This document shows positions 59,729-61,485 of a stretch of 61,485 bases of DNA, one piece after another. The DNA comes from Kiritimatiellia bacterium. Lineage in GTDB: Bacteria; Verrucomicrobiota; Kiritimatiellia; RFP12; UBA1067. Position 1 is the stretch's first letter. Every line of letters begins with the position of its first letter. Below the pieces are notes generated by a model that saw only the letters and a program-made list of their open reading frames with translations, had not been told where the DNA came from and ran no database searches. Location: NCBI GenBank assembly GCA_017395505.1, contig JAFPUH010000017.1, positions 1-61,485 of the forward strand. Direction: 5' to 3'. Both the position numbers and the translations under genes were made by a program.

Positions 59729-60504
59729 TTGCCAAGATCCTTGAGGATTATTTGCGCGATCTTGCGTCCGCTCTTGAACATTCCGCCGAAGATCGGCCCC
59801 ATGCGGAATCCGCCCTGGACGTTGTTCGCGGCCATACCGGAAGCGTAGAGCCCGGGGTAGAGGCGCTTCGTGTTTTCTATGGTCGTGCGCTCGCCATCCT
59901 CCATCCACATGGGCTTTTCGCCAAGTATCCCGCCAGTGGGAGAATCAATCTTGACGCCGGCTTTGTGGACGGCCTTGTTGATGATTTCGCTCGGATGGCC
60001 GGTGCCGTCGATCAGCGCGCGCGTAGTGACCACAATCGGGTCTACGTGCATCTCAAGCCGCGCAACCGGATTCCAGTTTATGACGACGCCGCACACGATG
60101 CCGTTGTGGATTACGATGTCCTCTACCTTTACGGCGTTGAAGATCGTAGCTCCGGCCTTGCGTGCGCCGAATATCAGGCCGGACGCCATTTCGACGGAAT
60201 CGACCGTGTGGTAGGTTGCGTCAACTGGAACGGTCGTTATGCCGAACTCGTGGAGTATCTCCGCCGCATCGTTCTGCACGACAACCTCGTTCATCAGCAT
60301 TCCGCCGCCCCATGTTCCGCCGCCAGGCGCGAGTTTGGATTCGAAAACCGCAACCTTGAGCCCTGCAAGCGCGAGGTCGCGCGCCGCAACGAGTCCCGAC
60401 GGGCCCGCGCCGACGATTGCGACATCGACCGCAAGGTTGTCCTGCAGCTTCTTGAAATAGCTCCGGACGATTGCGCCGGAGATCGTTTCTTCCATTACTT
60501 CCAT
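59725..60504 (-). CDS. thi4: Thi4-type thiazole synthase
   Basis: 259 aa flavoprotein-like fold: [37 protein letters not shown] and [15 protein letters not shown]. Thi4 makes the thiazole of thiamine from NAD and glycine. The only cysteine in the protein is in [11 protein letters not shown], outside the active-site loop ([10 protein letters not shown]), so it cannot donate its own sulfur as yeast Thi4 does. A sulfide-using, multi-turnover enzyme is expected. This replaces ThiG/ThiS/ThiH. Confidence 0.92.
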   Translation of the reverse strand: MEVMEETISGAIVRSYFKKLQDNLAVDVAIVGAGPSGLVAARDLALAGLKVAVFESKLAPGGGTWGGGMLMNEVVVQNDAAEILHEFGITTVPVDATYHTVDSVEMASGLIFGARKAGATIFNAVKVEDIVIHNGIVCGVVINWNPVARLEMHVDPIVVTTRALIDGTGHPSEIINKAVHKAGVKIDSPTGGILGEKPMWMEDGERTTIENTKRLYPGLYASGMAANNVQGGFRMGPIFGGMFKSGRKIAQIILKDLGK

Positions 60505-60539
60505 TGGTATTTCTCTCTTTCTTGTCTTACTTTAAGATT

Positions 60540-61361
60540 TCAGGTGTTCCATTTGGCGGCGCAACCTTCGACAAAGCCCAGCACGCCGCAGTTTTCACCC
60601 ACGTAGTACGAAGACGCTATCGCCTTGTGCACATAGACCTTCGCGCCTTCGACCGCAGACTTGAGGTCGCGTCCAAGCGCCAGCTCGGCCGCGAGGGCCG
60701 CCGCGAGCGAACAGCCTGTGCCGTGGGTTGATACCGGGTTCGCGATCCACGGCATGGTCGAGGCGAAGAAGTCCTTGCCGTCGAAAAGCGTATCTTCTGC
60801 GGCCTCCAGGTCGCCGACGGCGTGTCCGCCCTTTATGAGCACCGCGCAGCCGAAAGTTCCGTTGAGGCGCCGCGCCGCTTCGCGAACATCTGCGCGGCAG
60901 CGAAGCGGCAGGCCAGAGAGCGTTTCGGCCTCAGGCACATTCGGCGTAATCACCGTCGCAAGCGGAAGGAGCTTGTCCTTTAGCGCCATGATTGCATCGT
61001 CCGTTATCAGGCGGGCCCCGCTAGTGGCGACCATCACGGGGTCGATCACCTTCGCGATATCGGCGCGCGCGCGCAACTTTTCGGCGACAACCTCTATGAC
61101 CGCCGGATCGGCGAGCATGCCGGTCTTCAGCGCCGCGATGGAGTAGACGCCAAGAACGGCATCAAGCTGCGCGGCGACAAAGTCCGGCGGAACGCCGTGT
61201 ATGGCGGAAACGCCAAAGGGATTCTGCGCGGTCAGCGCCGCGAACACCGTGCATCCGTGCAGTCCGTACGCATGAAATGCGCGAAGGTCCGCCTGTACGC
61301 CTGCGTTGCCGCCGGAGTCGCTTCCGGCGATCGTCAGGCAGCATGGCCTGCAATCGTTCAT
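60540..61361 (-). CDS. thiD: Hydroxymethylpyrimidine (phosphate) kinase
   Basis: 273 aa ribokinase-fold enzyme. LTIAGSDSGGNAGVQADLR, HGCTVFAALTAQNPFGV, DPVMVATSG and the GTGCSLAAALA anion hole. It phosphorylates HMP-P for thiamine. The ATG at 61361 overlaps the thiC stop; the longer frame is inside thiC. Confidence 0.94.
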   Translation of the reverse strand: MNDCRPCCLTIAGSDSGGNAGVQADLRAFHAYGLHGCTVFAALTAQNPFGVSAIHGVPPDFVAAQLDAVLGVYSIAALKTGMLADPAVIEVVAEKLRARADIAKVIDPVMVATSGARLITDDAIMALKDKLLPLATVITPNVPEAETLSGLPLRCRADVREAARRLNGTFGCAVLIKGGHAVGDLEAAEDTLFDGKDFFASTMPWIANPVSTHGTGCSLAAALAAELALGRDLKSAVEGAKVYVHKAIASSYYVGENCGVLGFVEGCAAKWNT

Positions 61362-61485
61362 TTCAGTCCCTCCGCGAGCTTGCGTATGCGACGCGAGGTG
61401 CGCACCGCGCAGAACTGCTTGCCGCACATCGAGCAATGATCGTCACCGTGGGCTTCGTCCGCGAAGGCGCGCGTCTTGAGCCAGC
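61358..61485 (-). CDS. thiC: HMP-phosphate synthase, C-terminal end only
   Basis: The last 41 codons enter from the right window edge. They contain the Fe-S cluster motif DHCSMCGKQFC, which with the RKLAEGLK end is typical of the ThiC C-terminus. ThiC makes HMP-P from AIR with radical SAM chemistry. Partial at the N-terminus; any TPP riboswitch would lie outside this window. Confidence 0.9.
   Translation of the reverse strand, partial: WLKTRAFADEAHGDDHCSMCGKQFCAVRTSRRIRKLAEGLK

Noticed and set aside
1..61485. tRNA or rRNA genes
   Set aside because: Scanning both strands by eye for tRNA arms and rRNA signatures gave no convincing candidate; tRNAscan-SE would settle it.

Overview
This 61.5-kb window looks like a chromosome segment of a Gram-negative bacterium of the PVC superphylum, most likely a Kiritimatiellae or Lentisphaerae relative. 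That assignment is inference. It rests on a Minf_1886-family gene (31118-31477), lipid A, Kdo and fucose genes (lpxL, kdsB, gmd, fcl), an outer-membrane barrel, lipoproteins, and a type III secretion (T3SS) module. Nearly every gene is on the minus strand. The only confident plus-strand gene is the cysteine desulfurase at 28023-29207. I found no tRNA, rRNA, CRISPR array, phage or insertion sequence.

Layout. 1-6.3 kb: a lipoprotein cut by the window edge, a membrane protein, a Bro-N/Fic fusion, two tandem glycerophosphodiesterase genes flanked by 33-bp inverted repeats, and two paralogous HU/IHF-like proteins. 6.3-6.7 kb: an array of nine direct 23-bp units capped by one inverted unit, just upstream of the HU-like promoter. 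6.7-9.6 kb: an oligopeptide-type permease and a large unknown protein. 9.65-20.2 kb: an operon fabF-fabZ-hisD-lpxL-GT2-tyrA-(symporter/porin fusion)-(bioW-bioF fusion). 20.3-24.5 kb: thiN-maf-folB-murI-degT-hlyIII. 24.5-28 kb: HU, then plsY-gmd-fcl-gtrA. 28-31.5 kb: cysteine desulfurase, asd, Minf_1886 and a short rsgA. 31.5-41.1 kb: an RRM protein and a tight operon (unknown, MurU-AmgK fusion, unknown 711-aa protein, kdsB, lipoprotein, ligA, rdgB, unknown). 41.2-48.15 kb: a T3SS translocon. 48.15-49.13 kb: a gene-free repeat region. 49.1-52.5 kb: an MBOAT/SGNH pair, a candidate structured RNA resembling 6S RNA, and a MntA/HepT pair. 52.6-58.6 kb: a 1173-aa putative effector, a CesT-type chaperone, a small protein, an ECF sigma factor and SctU. 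58.7-61.5 kb: a thioesterase and thiC(partial)-thiD-thi4-thiE.

The most striking system is the secretion module. A sigma-70-type promoter (TTGACT-17-TATAAT) precedes sctU, which overlaps the ECF sigma gene. Four matching sites, G(T/A)AACC-N13-(C/A)GTGTA, lie 24-40 bases upstream of the coiled-coil gene, the SctE translocator, the 1173-aa protein and the 87-aa protein. Three of them overlap the stop codon of the preceding gene. The inferred circuit is that the housekeeping polymerase makes SctU and the ECF sigma factor, which then switches on translocon and effector genes. The translocon order (small protein, coiled coil, SycD chaperone, SctE, SctB) mirrors the Yersinia lcrG-lcrV-lcrH-yopB-yopD order, and four tandem paralogues follow it.

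Several operons also share a promoter style in which TATAAT, usually as TGGTATAAT, sits 6-8 bases before the start codon. This implies leaderless or near-leaderless transcripts.
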